Part shown: positions 17,101 to 23,893 of the stretch, one piece after another
Layout of the letters: each line of letters starts with the position of its first letter
Numbering within the stretch: position 1 is the stretch's first letter
NCBI GenBank assembly: GCA_900543165.1
Contig: UQQQ01000030.1
Span: 1-26,205, forward strand
Source: an uncultured Dialister sp.
GTDB lineage: Bacteria; Bacillota; Negativicutes; Veillonellales; Dialisteraceae
Reading direction: 5' to 3'
Length of the DNA: 26,205 nucleotides
Made by a program: the position numbers and the translations under genes
Notes under the pieces: generated by a model
Told to the model about the DNA's origin: nothing
The model's input: the letters and a program-made list of their open reading frames with translations, nothing else
Databases searched by the model: none

Positions 17101-17807
17101 TCGGGGATGCCCCGGGGACGTATGGTGCAGGCGTTGCGGCGCTTCTGGAGGAGAAAAATTGGGACAGCCTCGATGACCTCGCAAATGTTTTCATCCGATG
17201 GGGCGGTCATGCCTATGGATCGAAGTCAAATGGCGACTACAAGCCCGAGCTCTTCCGTGAGCGTCTCTCGCATATGGAAGTCACCATCAAGAATGAGGAT
17301 AACCATGAGACCAATATGATGTCATCGGACGACTATAATGCTTACCACGGCGGCCTGATCGCAGCGGTCAGAAGCTGTTCGGGAAAGAAACCGCATGCCT
17401 ACGAAGGGGACAGCAGCGATCGGAGCCGCATCAAGGTACGCACTGTCGAAGCGGCAGCAAAGCGCATCTTCCGCACGGAGACTGTGAATCCGAAATTCAT
17501 CGAAGGCCTTATGCAGCATGGCTACAAAGGCGCGGCAGATCTTTCAAATCGCGTCGCTGTCAGTTTCCAGTGGGATGCGACGAGCGATGTCATGGAGGAC
17601 TGGATGTATGAGAAGCTCTCCGCCGCCTATGCCCTGGATCCCAAGGTGCAGGACTGGATGAAGCGTGTGAATCCCTGGGCGCTTAGTCGCATCACCGAGA
17701 CGCTCCTTGAGGCAGCGCGGCGAGGTCTGTGGCAGGCCAAAGAGGAGACTGTGGATGCTCTCGAGAAGCTGTATCTTGAGGTCGAAGGCGAGATCGAGGA
17801 GGAATAA
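14136..17807 (+). CDS. CobN/ChlH-class metallochelatase large subunit
   Basis: At 1223 aa this protein is close to true CobN (about 1275). The family inserts cobalt into corrin rings (CobN) or magnesium into protoporphyrin (ChlH), and related proteins act on haem in anaerobes. Diagnostic blocks are FYGGLTNYKNLWLY near residue 120, HVGTHGNLEWLPGK (H537-G538-N539), SDDYNAYHGG near 1065, and the C-terminal NPKFIEGLMQHGYKGA followed by DATSDVMEDW and NPWALSRITETLLEAARRGLW. No transmembrane tail or signal is seen, so it is cytoplasmic. AAGGAG lies 8 nt before the ATG. No ChlD/ChlI or CobS/CobT partner lies in the window. Together with the receptor and binding lipoprotein just upstream, a role in processing an imported metal-tetrapyrrole is as plausible as cobalamin synthesis. 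The direction of metal transfer and the substrate are unknown. Confidence 0.93.
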   Translation: MAPKIIYMTNVDRRYFMMRRALDELIADGEMAASSQVVKTEDGSVWSASWEEKLRGSALVMIRFMGNTIRTKFWTACMHFLSREGIPYYMDAAGSAEEECVERVAAKDIEVMKAYSFYGGLTNYKNLWLYVRSLFDKGAPYAEPPSPICWAGIYHPGMAKKFMTDISLYEKAFLQAGRPTLGLLFYRDEWIWDDLHYQKAFIEEAERQGLNVIAVFTNGLPDPKLGMPTIREVFEKYFMKEGKPLVDAIVNVMKFSFTTSGSISIKALEEMGVPVLEAYSLIAPKEEWEASPEGMNAMEISISVTMPEFDGIIHGMPIAAKHVKEDGEVEYLPIPERMRAMVSRAGAWARLHRKPNAEKKIAIIFHNYPPKNSNIGSAYGLDSIESVRRLLGLMKDAGYQVDFIPEDTQAFMKRLTAQATNDRSMLTEEQEAACQKVPKKLYCDLFATFPEETRRQMEKDWGKAPGRVMTTESGDILVPGLMDGHIFLTVQAPRGYGFDASKIYHDPFIAPTHQYLAYYQWIRDVWGADAVVHVGTHGNLEWLPGKSAGMDRGSYPDLALGSLPNIYPYHMTITGEGIQAKRRGGACLVDHLPAPMEEAGTYEELAELEQAMDEYAHFEKSEPETAKRLVPRIRELAEKASLDGEVPYTEADLAGYLSRLHCYIEDLKNSECHVGLHILGEMPKGETLIHEILTLLRLPNGGIPSICELLAEEEGTSVDTLLGQAQTLYPNGLTGGEWMARLQRKAEGLVRKLAEMHFDKEKAKSLGTEREQPLLRFVCEEVYPRLAETKKEMEHTLRGLSAHYIVPGISGSPHAGGVSLLPAGVNFYGIDPRRLPTRTAWEVGKELGDQVISQYIESEGRYPESVGMVFWSGANMRSHGQCIAEFLYLMGIRPIWEPGSLYVKRLEPIPLSELKRPRIDVTARISGLFRDTMPAVVSLMDRAVLLAASLAENDEDNYVRKHISEDSRIMEEKGSPKEEAWREAAYRIFGDAPGTYGAGVAALLEEKNWDSLDDLANVFIRWGGHAYGSKSNGDYKPELFRERLSHMEVTIKNEDNHETNMMSSDDYNAYHGGLIAAVRSCSGKKPHAYEGDSSDRSRIKVRTVEAAAKRIFRTETVNPKFIEGLMQHGYKGAADLSNRVAVSFQWDATSDVMEDWMYEKLSAAYALDPKVQDWMKRVNPWALSRITETLLEAARRGLWQAKEETVDALEKLYLEVEGEIEEE

Positions 17808-17808
17808 G

Positions 17809-17850
17809 AAAACGCTGATCGGATCGCAAAGCGATCGGATCAGCGTTTTC
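17809..17850. terminator. Convergent terminator
   Basis: Nineteen-base arms (17809-17827 and 17831-17849) with one mismatch and an AAA loop are flanked by A and T runs. The hairpin serves the CobN-type gene from the left and the WG-repeat gene from the right. Confidence 0.92.
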
Positions 17851-17878
17851 TCACGGAATGGCGTTGCCTGTCCCACTG

Positions 17879-19633
17879 TCACAAAATATCCAGATCCTCA
17901 TAAGCGGGGCGCATCACATATGTTCCCGTCTTATCAATGAGCCCCCATTTGCCTTTGACCTTGACGCCGGCGAGACCGGAGGAGAAGGGGGTGACGTCGG
18001 AAAAGGTGTCGTCATGAGGGAAGGCTTCATGACCCGCAGGCGTGAGGAAGCTCCAGCCGTTCTTTGTCTTGACGGGAAGGAGGCCTTCTCCTGCTTTCGA
18101 TACGGCGAGGTAGAGGGGGGCGGTGAGGCGTGTCCCTTCTTTGTCTGCGATGCCCCATTTGCCCTCTTCCTTATAACCGAAAAGACCACTGCCCAAGGAT
18201 CGGATCTCCTTATAGGAGAATGGCAGAAGCTCGTGACCGTCTTCCATGGAGAGGAGGCCCCATTTCTTGTTTTCGTCTTTGGCGAGAAGTACGCCGTCTT
18301 CCTCATCGGGGAGGAGACCGGTATAGATGGTATGAGCAATGTAGGTGCCTTCGCGGTCGACCCAGCCATAGCGGCCGTCTTTCGAAAGGAGGATGCCTTT
18401 TCTTCCGGCGGAGAAGACGCGGTCATTGGCGGGGCTGGCGATGACTTTTCCGTTCTTGTCGATATAGCCGCGCTTGACCGTGACGGATGGGACAGGCTCA
18501 TAGTCGTACCAGCCAGGATACCAGATGGGCATGCCGATGCCCCATCCCCATGGGTGATGGTGGTGATGGCGGAAGGCAAGCCAGTCGCCCCATCCCCAGC
18601 CGATGCCGATGGAGATAGGAGGACGGCTGCGGACGGCGCGCGTCTCCACCTCGCCTTCTCTGACTTCGGCAAGGCCGTCCTTGAAGGGGAAAAGCTGGTC
18701 GTAGTCTGCCATGAAGGCGATGGTGCCGTCAGGTCTGGCATAGCCGTTGCCGTCGATGGTCTTGACACCGGAGAGACCCTCGGAGAAAGGGGTCAGCACA
18801 GCTTTGAACTGCGGCTTTGCGGTGACGTGTCCTTCGGTATCAATGAATCCCCAGCGCTTGCTGTCGTCCTGGATAGCCGCGTAGCCTTCGCTGAAGGTCT
18901 GTGAGACGGCTTTGTAAGCGGGAGGGATGATTTCCTTACCCTCTCTATCTATGTAGCCCCAGAGATTCTTTTGGTTTTTGACGGCGAGTCGTCCCTCTTG
19001 GAAGGCAGCACCGGTATCCTTGTAGATCGGGGAGACGACATAGCGACCCGTCATGTTGATGACGCCCCAGCGTCCTTTTTCTTTGACGGCGGCGAGACCG
19101 TCTTCGAAGAAGCGCACTTCCTGATAGACGGGCTTCACTTCTCTTCCATCGAGCGCCAGATAACCATAGGTCGCGCCCTGCTTTACGATCGCCATGCCGT
19201 TCTCGAAGTCGGAGACTTGATCGTAGGCGGCACCAGAGATCAACGATCCATCCTTTTTATAGAAGGAGATCTTCTTGTCCTTCCCACGGACGGCGAGAGC
19301 GCCTTCTTTCCAGCTGGAGCGGCTTTCATAGGAGATCGGGATGACTTCTTTTCCTGTGCGGGTGAAGAATCCGCGAAGTCCGCCTTTTTCTGCTTCTATG
19401 AGATCATCGCGGCCTTTATCTGAGGTGAGGTCTTCCGCCTGCTCTCCGGCCTCGGAGAGTGAGAGGCCAAGACGGTCATACGAGATCGGGATCACGACTT
19501 GGCCGGCACCATTCACTGCGCCCCACATGCCGTTTTCTTTGACTGCGGCCGTGAAGGGGAGAGAGTCATTGGCAGAAATCGTAGTCGCTGCCAGAAGGGC
19601 AGCAAGCGTCAGGAGCAGTGTACGTTTTTTCAT
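17879..19633 (-). CDS. Exported WG-repeat protein with His/Trp-rich insert
   Basis: This 584-aa protein is made of about fourteen WG-type repeats (KWGLIDKTG-like units followed by PxYxxV). Eight lie before residue ~335 and six after ~385. Units such as RWGVINMTG, LWGYIDREG and KWGIADKEG show the pattern. The start is the ATG at 19633, because GGAGG (19642-19646) lies just upstream and the product then begins with a clear signal peptide (MKKRTLLLTLAALLAATTISA). It is therefore periplasmic or surface exposed. Between the two repeat blocks lies an insert rich in Gly, Trp and His: five consecutive His near residues 356-360, then PWGWGIGMP and WYPGWYDYEP. WG repeats usually mediate protein or ligand binding. 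Its partner is unknown. It is monocistronic, with a good promoter and terminator. Confidence 0.9.
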   Translation of the reverse strand: MKKRTLLLTLAALLAATTISANDSLPFTAAVKENGMWGAVNGAGQVVIPISYDRLGLSLSEAGEQAEDLTSDKGRDDLIEAEKGGLRGFFTRTGKEVIPISYESRSSWKEGALAVRGKDKKISFYKKDGSLISGAAYDQVSDFENGMAIVKQGATYGYLALDGREVKPVYQEVRFFEDGLAAVKEKGRWGVINMTGRYVVSPIYKDTGAAFQEGRLAVKNQKNLWGYIDREGKEIIPPAYKAVSQTFSEGYAAIQDDSKRWGFIDTEGHVTAKPQFKAVLTPFSEGLSGVKTIDGNGYARPDGTIAFMADYDQLFPFKDGLAEVREGEVETRAVRSRPPISIGIGWGWGDWLAFRHHHHHPWGWGIGMPIWYPGWYDYEPVPSVTVKRGYIDKNGKVIASPANDRVFSAGRKGILLSKDGRYGWVDREGTYIAHTIYTGLLPDEEDGVLLAKDENKKWGLLSMEDGHELLPFSYKEIRSLGSGLFGYKEEGKWGIADKEGTRLTAPLYLAVSKAGEGLLPVKTKNGWSFLTPAGHEAFPHDDTFSDVTPFSSGLAGVKVKGKWGLIDKTGTYVMRPAYEDLDIL

Positions 19634-19670
19634 AGAGAGCACCTCCGGAAAGATGATAGATTCTATCCTC

Positions 19671-19699
19671 ATTATAGTCAAAGAACGAGGGGCTGTAAA
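19671..19699 (-). promoter_or_regulatory. Promoter of the WG-repeat gene
   Basis: On the minus strand, TTTACA (19694-19699) and a perfect TATAAT (19671-19676) are separated by 17 bp, about 40 bp before the start codon. Confidence 0.8.
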
Positions 19700-19707
19700 T
19701 TGAAAGC

Positions 19708-19741
19708 AAAAAAAGCATTTTCCGCGGGGAAAATGCTTTTT
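19708..19741. terminator. Intrinsic terminator, both directions
   Basis: The arms AAAAGCATTTTCC (19711-19723) and GGAAAATGCTTTT (19728-19740) pair perfectly around a 4-nt loop, with an A-run on the left. On the minus strand it would end transcripts coming from the DUF362 gene after a roughly 260-nt untranslated tail. Confidence 0.85.
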
Positions 19742-19826
19742 GATGCTATGGGGACCTATGGGGCGGCACGACCCGGGGGGGATAAGTTTGAAAGCAGGGA
19801 AGAGTAGCTAGTGGCTAGGGATTAGG

Positions 19827-19857
19827 AGTGACTGGTGACTAGTGACTAGTCACTGGG
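19827..19857. repeat. AGTGACT-word repeat, locus 2
   Basis: Overlapping AGTGACTGGTGACT and AGTGACTAGTCACT (19841-19854, a perfect palindrome) are close relatives of the hairpin at 23091-23132 and of the words at 14010-14021. Confidence 0.7.
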
Positions 19858-19867
19858 ATTCTCCGGC

Positions 19868-19905
19868 ATCGTCATCCCTCGGCTACGCTCGAAATGACGA
19901 CGGCG
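19868..19905. repeat. Dispersed intergenic repeat of the GTCATTTCGAGCG type
   Basis: The segment around GTCATCCCTCGGCTACGCTC then GAAATGAC ends in inverted GTCAT/ATGAC. Words of this kind recur between genes in many unrelated bacterial genomes. That is from memory of such repeats, and only one copy lies in this window. Confidence 0.5.
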
Positions 19906-19919
19906 CGAAGCGCTATCAA

Positions 19920-20000
19920 AATTCCGCGGCGTTTCTGATTATGATGCGCCGCACCAATCCCTTTGAACCTCTTGAACCTATAGAACCCGCTGAACCTTTA
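19920..20000. repeat. Intergenic repeat family 1, copy B
   Basis: A hairpin with arms GCGGCG (19926-19931) and CGCCGC (19947-19952), then ACCAATCCC, then four GAACC nonamers at an exact 9-bp period (19965, 19974, 19983, 19992). The array ends directly at the stop codon of the DUF362 gene. Confidence 0.8.
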
Positions 20001-20939
20001 TCATTTTACTTCGATGAGTTCATACTGTGGATTTCCCATCTTGAGCTCTTTCATCGCCTGCAGCTGATGGAGACCGTGGCGAGACTCGATGCGCTTGACG
20101 AGATCCTGGCTCGAGGCGGTCTGATAGACGAGGTCGACCGATGCCTGATCGATAGCGAGAAGGTCGGTCGAGGCGAGGATGCCGATATCCGGGATCCTCG
20201 GTTCGGCAGCGGCGAGGCCGGCGCAGTCGCAGTCGACCGACATGCGGCGCAGGACATTCAGGTAGACGATGTGCTTACCGAAGAAATCAATGGTGGCTTT
20301 CGCGGATTCCGCCATGTTTTCCATGAGGAGCTCCTTGCCTGGCCATGCGTCCCAGTCTTCCGGCTGGTTGTTTACATCGACGCCATGGACCTGGCTCTTG
20401 CCGATGCGTCCATCCGCACAGCCGATGGCGAGATTCTTCATCGAGCCGCCGAAGCCGCCCATGGCATGTCCTTTGAAATGGGTGAGGACGATCATCGAGT
20501 CATAGTTCACGATGTGGCTGCCCATGGAGACTGTCTTGAAATGCTTGCCGCCACGGACCGGAAGCTCGATAGTCCCTTCTTCGTCCATGATATCGACGGG
20601 GCAGAAGGTCCAGCCATTCACTTGCAGGGTGTCGCGGTGCATGGCTGTCGTGTAGCGGTCTCCCTGGTAGAGCGTATTCGTTTCTACGATCGTGCTGTCC
20701 TTCACCTGCTTCTGAAAGGCTGCTACCATGTCACGCGGCAGGATATTCGGCCCATGCTTTTCACCGGTATGCAGTTTGATGGCTACTTTGCCATAGATGG
20801 CATCATTGATCCGTGCGTAGAGCGAGATCAGGTGCGCCGCATCGATCACGCGGGTGAAGTAAACCTTTGCGCGGCTGCCTTCTGCGCTCTCATCCACACG
20901 GCGCGAGCCGATGACGGGAGCCTGTTTGTATGTTTTCAT
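20001..20939 (-). CDS. DUF362 domain protein
   Basis: This 312-aa protein is of the DUF362 family (PF04015), whose members are often fused to or paired with 4Fe-4S ferredoxin domains and whose biochemical role is not established. Recognised blocks are KVAIKLHTGEKHGPNILPRD, a central VLTHFKGHAMGGFGGSMKNL and a C-terminal DCDCAGLAAAEPRIPDIGIL then STDLLAIDQASVDLV. No CxxCxxC ferredoxin cluster is present, so this is the short form; the only Cys pair is in VDCDC. AAAGGAGG lies about 7 nt before the ATG at 20939. It has its own promoter at 20996-21024 and no operon partner. It is cytoplasmic, with no signal peptide. Confidence 0.9.
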   Translation of the reverse strand: MKTYKQAPVIGSRRVDESAEGSRAKVYFTRVIDAAHLISLYARINDAIYGKVAIKLHTGEKHGPNILPRDMVAAFQKQVKDSTIVETNTLYQGDRYTTAMHRDTLQVNGWTFCPVDIMDEEGTIELPVRGGKHFKTVSMGSHIVNYDSMIVLTHFKGHAMGGFGGSMKNLAIGCADGRIGKSQVHGVDVNNQPEDWDAWPGKELLMENMAESAKATIDFFGKHIVYLNVLRRMSVDCDCAGLAAAEPRIPDIGILASTDLLAIDQASVDLVYQTASSQDLVKRIESRHGLHQLQAMKELKMGNPQYELIEVK

Positions 20940-20995
20940 ATCGTATCCTCCTTTGATGGTTAGGGCTGCCTGTGGCAGCTCCGATCTACGTCATT

Positions 20996-21024
20996 AGTAT
21001 AGTCTGTATTTTCTTCAATCACAA
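20996..21024 (-). promoter_or_regulatory. Promoter of the DUF362 gene
   Basis: On the minus strand, TTGTGA (21019-21024) and TATACT (20996-21001) are spaced by 17 bp. Confidence 0.75.
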
Positions 21025-21116
21025 ATGCTTTTGGCGAATGAGCATGGAAGCGGGAAAAGCATGGAAAGCCCGGTCGGTACTCTGCGAAGGAGAACCGATG
21101 GAATGGGGGATCACAT

Positions 21117-21147
21117 AAAAAAACGCCCATGCATACACATGGGCGTT
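21117..21147 (-). terminator. Terminator of the tRNA-Thr gene
   Basis: The arms AACGCCCATG (21122-21131) and CATGGGCGTT (21138-21147) pair perfectly. Read on the minus strand, the hairpin is followed by a run of seven T. Confidence 0.9.
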
Positions 21148-21154
21148 CATATTC

Positions 21155-21230
21155 TGGAGCCGGCAACAGGATTTGAACCTGCGACCTACGCATTACGAAT
21201 GCGCCGCTCTACCAGCTGAGCTATACCGGC
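21155..21230 (-). tRNA. tRNA-Thr (anticodon CGT)
   Basis: A 76-nt cloverleaf on the minus strand runs from GCCGGTATAGCTCAGC to an encoded CCA. The anticodon stem GCATT/AATGC holds CGT, the T-arm reads GCAGGTTCAAATCCTG, and the acceptor stem GCCGG.. pairs with ..CCGGC. A promoter and a terminator flank it. Confidence 0.95.
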
Positions 21231-21244
21231 ATTGACATGAAATA

Positions 21245-21274
21245 TTGTAACAAATGGAGTAGGGGTTTGTCAAA
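21245..21274 (-). promoter_or_regulatory. Promoter of tRNA-Thr
   Basis: On the minus strand, a consensus TTGACA (21269-21274) and TACAAT (21245-21250) have an 18-bp spacer. The predicted start is a few bases before the mature tRNA. Confidence 0.8.
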
Positions 21275-21382
21275 TGAATTTTGCTATTTTCAGAGAAGGC
21301 TGCGTGTTTTCCAGAAATCATGCCGAGCTTATGCACCTGTAAGAAGGAAACAGGATATGCGTCATGGGCTTTTAAAAATGTA

Positions 21383-21411
21383 TTGACAAATCCGAATTTC
21401 CGTGCTATACT
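21383..21411 (+). promoter_or_regulatory. Promoter of the tRNA-Pro/tRNA-Gly unit
   Basis: TTGACA (21383-21388) and TATACT (21406-21411) with a 17-bp spacer lie just before the tRNA-Pro 5' end. Confidence 0.85.
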
Positions 21412-21423
21412 TCTAAACATTGT

Positions 21424-21500
21424 CGGGGCATAGCGCAGTTTGGTAGCGCACTTGGTTCGGGACCAAGGGGTCGCAGGTTCAAATCCTGCTGCTCCGACCA
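21424..21500 (+). tRNA. tRNA-Pro (anticodon CGG)
   Basis: A 77-nt cloverleaf with encoded CCA. The acceptor CGGGGCA pairs with TGCTCCG (one G-T). The anticodon loop TTCGGGA between CTTGG and CCAAG gives CGG, and the T-arm is GCAGGTTCAAATCCTGC. Confidence 0.95.
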
Positions 21501-21507
21501 TTTTTAT

Positions 21508-21581
21508 GCGGGTGTAGCTCAATGGTAGAGCGCCAGCCTTCCAAGCTGGTTACGAGGGTTCGATTCCCTTCACCCGCTCCA
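21508..21581 (+). tRNA. tRNA-Gly (anticodon TCC)
   Basis: A 74-nt cloverleaf with encoded CCA, 7 nt after tRNA-Pro and surely co-transcribed with it. The acceptor GCGGGTG pairs with CACCCGC. The anticodon loop CTTCCAA gives TCC. Confidence 0.95.
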
Positions 21582-21589
21582 GAAACGAT

Positions 21590-21612
21590 CCGCTCTTGAG
21601 GCGGGCTTTTTT
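21590..21612 (+). terminator. Terminator of the tRNA pair
   Basis: A short CCGC/GCGG stem (21590-21593 with 21601-21604) is followed by CTTTTTTA. The stem is weak, but the position and T-run fit. Confidence 0.6.
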
Positions 21613-21745
21613 ATTGCCTGAAATGACTGGCGTCTGCCTTCCGTGCATCCAAGGGAAAGGCTGCTCCTGCGATTTTCCGGCATTTCCTTATACCCGTTTC
21701 CGAAATATGATAAGATAGTAGCAATAGCAGTGGAGGTGGATCACG

Positions 21746-23080
21746 ATGGCATACACAGAAGCGGAATTGATCGGTCAGCTGGAGAAGGATCTTGCGCGTC
21801 CGGGCGAGCTGTATGTAAAGGACTATATACAAGAGGGCGGGGCGGCGAGTGATACAGGGCGCTCCTATGAGGACATCATCAGCACGTATCTCGTCTCTCA
21901 CGCAGAAGCACTGAAAATGACGGATACGAATTGGGGCATGGTGCATACCGCTATCGGCAAGACTTCCAAGCGAGGAAGCCGCATGGCGCAGAAGTTGCTT
22001 TCGGAGAAGGACTTTTTCCATGCCATTCCGCTGGACGGAGATGTGCGTCTGACAGATGGGACGATGGCGGAGATCGGATACTTTGATTTTATGACGCTCG
22101 ATAAAGAAGGAAAGAGCCTCACACTCTTTGAGATCCGGCCATATCCGGAAAAAGAAAAGCCGCTTTCGCGTCTCCTTCGCTGCTGGAGCCTCAAGACCTC
22201 GCTGAATAAAGCGCTTCTTTTGCAGAGGCTCGGCATGGAAAAGCTGCCGCGGATCTCCATCGTGACGCTCATCACCGGCGGAGGAAGTGATCACTTCACG
22301 CCTGCGGGGAGACAGCCGGTGCCTCTTCCGCTGAAGCAGCTGGGCGGAATGCTCGGTGTTTTTTGCCTTTATCTCTTCCACGGCCTGTACGGTGTCCCCG
22401 TGAGCGGAGCGCAGGCGCCGGCGCAGATGACGCGCGCGGAGCTGATCTCGCTCCTGGAAAAAGATGCCAAGCATCCGGAGCTTCTGTATCAGAAGGACTA
22501 TATCAATCGATTCGGCCTCACGGCGGATACGAAGGAGCCGTACGCGGCTGTCGCAGCCGGCTGGCTCACCGGGCATCGGGATCTGTGGATGGTGGTGGCG
22601 CATGGTCTTTACCGATTGGTCGAAGGGAATCGCGTCAGCATCATGATGAAGGATCCCGATCTCCAAAGGATCCGCAAGCAGCGCGTTTTTCCGCCTTTTG
22701 GCGAAGTGCTGCCTGTCGCGCTCGTGCTTTTGGGAAATCGGTCGCAGGAGCTAGGACGCCCCTCTATGCTGCTCTATGATGGAAATCCGTCAGGGGTGGG
22801 GACGTACTCTCTCGTGAGAGCACTCGAAAGGGTCGATCCGTCCGACAGCCTGCTTCGGAGCGTACTTCGCGCGTTCACGCATCTCGTGCTGGTCGATCGG
22901 AAGAAGCTGATGGCAGATCTTCGGCTGCCGGAGGAAACAACGCTGGAGGTACGTCTCATCGTAGGAAAGGGGATGCAGTACGACCTCTTTTTGCGGGATC
23001 TCCCCTTCGTAGAGCCGCTCATGAAGGCCATGGGCATCGGACTCATCACGATGGGGGAAGGATATGAGGCGATGTATTGA
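21746..23080 (+). CDS. Hypothetical protein with internally duplicated N-terminal motif
   Basis: This 444-aa cytoplasmic protein has no signal or membrane helix. I do not recognise a family. It is a tandem duplication: residues 4-28 (TEAELIGQLEKD...ELYVKDYI) recur from residue 229 (TRAELISLLEKD...LLYQKDYI), so the protein divides into halves of about 225 and 217 residues. Each half continues with a helical segment and a mixed beta segment, but the halves have diverged strongly beyond the motif. GGAGG (21732-21736) lies 9 nt before the ATG. A weak promoter (TTTCCT, 17 bp, TATGAT 21706-21711) may precede it. The AGTGACT hairpin follows the stop. A scaffold or regulatory role is possible but unsupported. 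Confidence 0.8.
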   Translation: MAYTEAELIGQLEKDLARPGELYVKDYIQEGGAASDTGRSYEDIISTYLVSHAEALKMTDTNWGMVHTAIGKTSKRGSRMAQKLLSEKDFFHAIPLDGDVRLTDGTMAEIGYFDFMTLDKEGKSLTLFEIRPYPEKEKPLSRLLRCWSLKTSLNKALLLQRLGMEKLPRISIVTLITGGGSDHFTPAGRQPVPLPLKQLGGMLGVFCLYLFHGLYGVPVSGAQAPAQMTRAELISLLEKDAKHPELLYQKDYINRFGLTADTKEPYAAVAAGWLTGHRDLWMVVAHGLYRLVEGNRVSIMMKDPDLQRIRKQRVFPPFGEVLPVALVLLGNRSQELGRPSMLLYDGNPSGVGTYSLVRALERVDPSDSLLRSVLRAFTHLVLVDRKKLMADLRLPEETTLEVRLIVGKGMQYDLFLRDLPFVEPLMKAMGIGLITMGEGYEAMY

Positions 23081-23090
23081 GGGAGATTTT

Positions 23091-23132
23091 AGTGACTAGT
23101 GACTGGACACCAGCTACCAGTCACAAGTCACT
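23091..23132. repeat. AGTGACT-word hairpin, locus 3
   Basis: The 16-base arms AGTGACTAGTGACTGG (23091-23106) and CCAGTCACAAGTCACT (23117-23132) match at 15 of 16 positions around a 10-nt loop. The structure stands 11 nt after the stop of the preceding gene, followed by CTTTTC, and might act as a weak terminator. Confidence 0.85.
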
Positions 23133-23145
23133 CTTTTCAAAAACC

Positions 23146-23174
23146 TTGAACCTTCCCTTCGTTCCCTATATAAT
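23146..23174 (+). promoter_or_regulatory. Promoter of the 223-aa gene
   Basis: TTGAAC (23146-23151) and a perfect TATAAT (23169-23174) have a 17-bp spacer. The -35 box lies inside a GAACC-type word like those of repeat family 1. Confidence 0.75.
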
Positions 23175-23221
23175 AAGAAGAAGTATAAGAAGAAATAAAA
23201 ATGTAAGGAGAGCAACCATCC

Positions 23222-23893
23222 ATGGGATTTTTTGATAAAAAGCACGAATCCGACACCCCGATCGGAAACCTGAGAGCGCACATCGGTACCTACATGTACT
23301 TTGTCAAAGTTGGCAAGTCGAAGTTCAAGCACAAGGGACGCATTGGCGAGATCTTTGCGGATATGGACAACACCCAGTTCCTTTTCAATCAGGCGACAAT
23401 GGGGACGATGTATGATTTCAAAAAGAAACTCGACTATGCCCTTTGGGATGCAGCCGTTCATAAATACACCGAAGACATGGAAGCCCTGAAGGCAGAGCTA
23501 TTGAAGGTCGTCGATCAGGAAGAGGCGGCGCCGAAGGAAGAGGAAGCGGTGGAAGTCGCTCCAAAGGAAGAGGAGACAGGCGACTGGAAATGCTCCATCA
23601 AAGGACAGATGGCGGCTGCGGAAGAGAAGGCGAAGAAGGAAGCCGAGCGCAAGAAGCGCGAAGCTGAGGCGGAGGAAGGCTTTGCGGTCGATGCTAGCGA
23701 AGAAATGACCGAAGCCGACTGTCGCGAGCTCTGGCGCATCCTCCAGGGGCTCGAAAGAGAATTCCAGGAAATGAAGAGCATTGCGGACGACTGGTTCACC
23801 GTACACGGTAAAGGCAATGGCTGCTTTGCAGCGCTCGCCATGATGGCTCTTATCCCTGTGGGCGCGATCTACGGGATCTGTCAGATGCTGTAA
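23222..23893 (+). CDS. Hypothetical protein with coiled coil and C-terminal membrane anchor
   Basis: This 223-aa protein is of no family I recognise. It has three parts. Residues 1-100 are a folded-looking N-terminal domain (KVGKSKFKHKGRIGEIFADM, FNQATMGTMYDFKKKLDY). Residues 100-160 are a highly charged Glu/Lys/Ala stretch containing EEKAKKEAERKKREAEAEE, which is very likely a coiled coil. Residues 201-223 are one hydrophobic helix ending the chain (FAALAMMALIPVGAIYGICQ). With no signal peptide and a helix at the extreme end, a tail-anchored orientation with the bulk in the cytoplasm is likely. AAGGAG (23205-23210) lies 11 nt before the ATG. It has its own promoter. A role at the membrane is inference only. 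Confidence 0.8.
   Translation: MGFFDKKHESDTPIGNLRAHIGTYMYFVKVGKSKFKHKGRIGEIFADMDNTQFLFNQATMGTMYDFKKKLDYALWDAAVHKYTEDMEALKAELLKVVDQEEAAPKEEEAVEVAPKEEETGDWKCSIKGQMAAAEEKAKKEAERKKREAEAEEGFAVDASEEMTEADCRELWRILQGLEREFQEMKSIADDWFTVHGKGNGCFAALAMMALIPVGAIYGICQML

Noticed and set aside
17858..18904. 348-codon plus-strand frame across the WG-repeat gene
   Set aside because: It is the reverse reading of a signal-peptide-bearing repeat protein. It begins within the region of the convergent terminator and has no Shine-Dalgarno.
19775..19781. Seven-G run as a second phase switch
   Set aside because: It lies in untranslated DNA between the terminator at 19708-19741 and the repeats, not between promoter boxes, so a length change should have little effect.
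19842..20963. 373-codon plus-strand frame across the DUF362 gene
   Set aside because: It begins in repeat DNA (giving EPLEPIEPAEP-like residues from the nonamers) and then runs antisense to DUF362.
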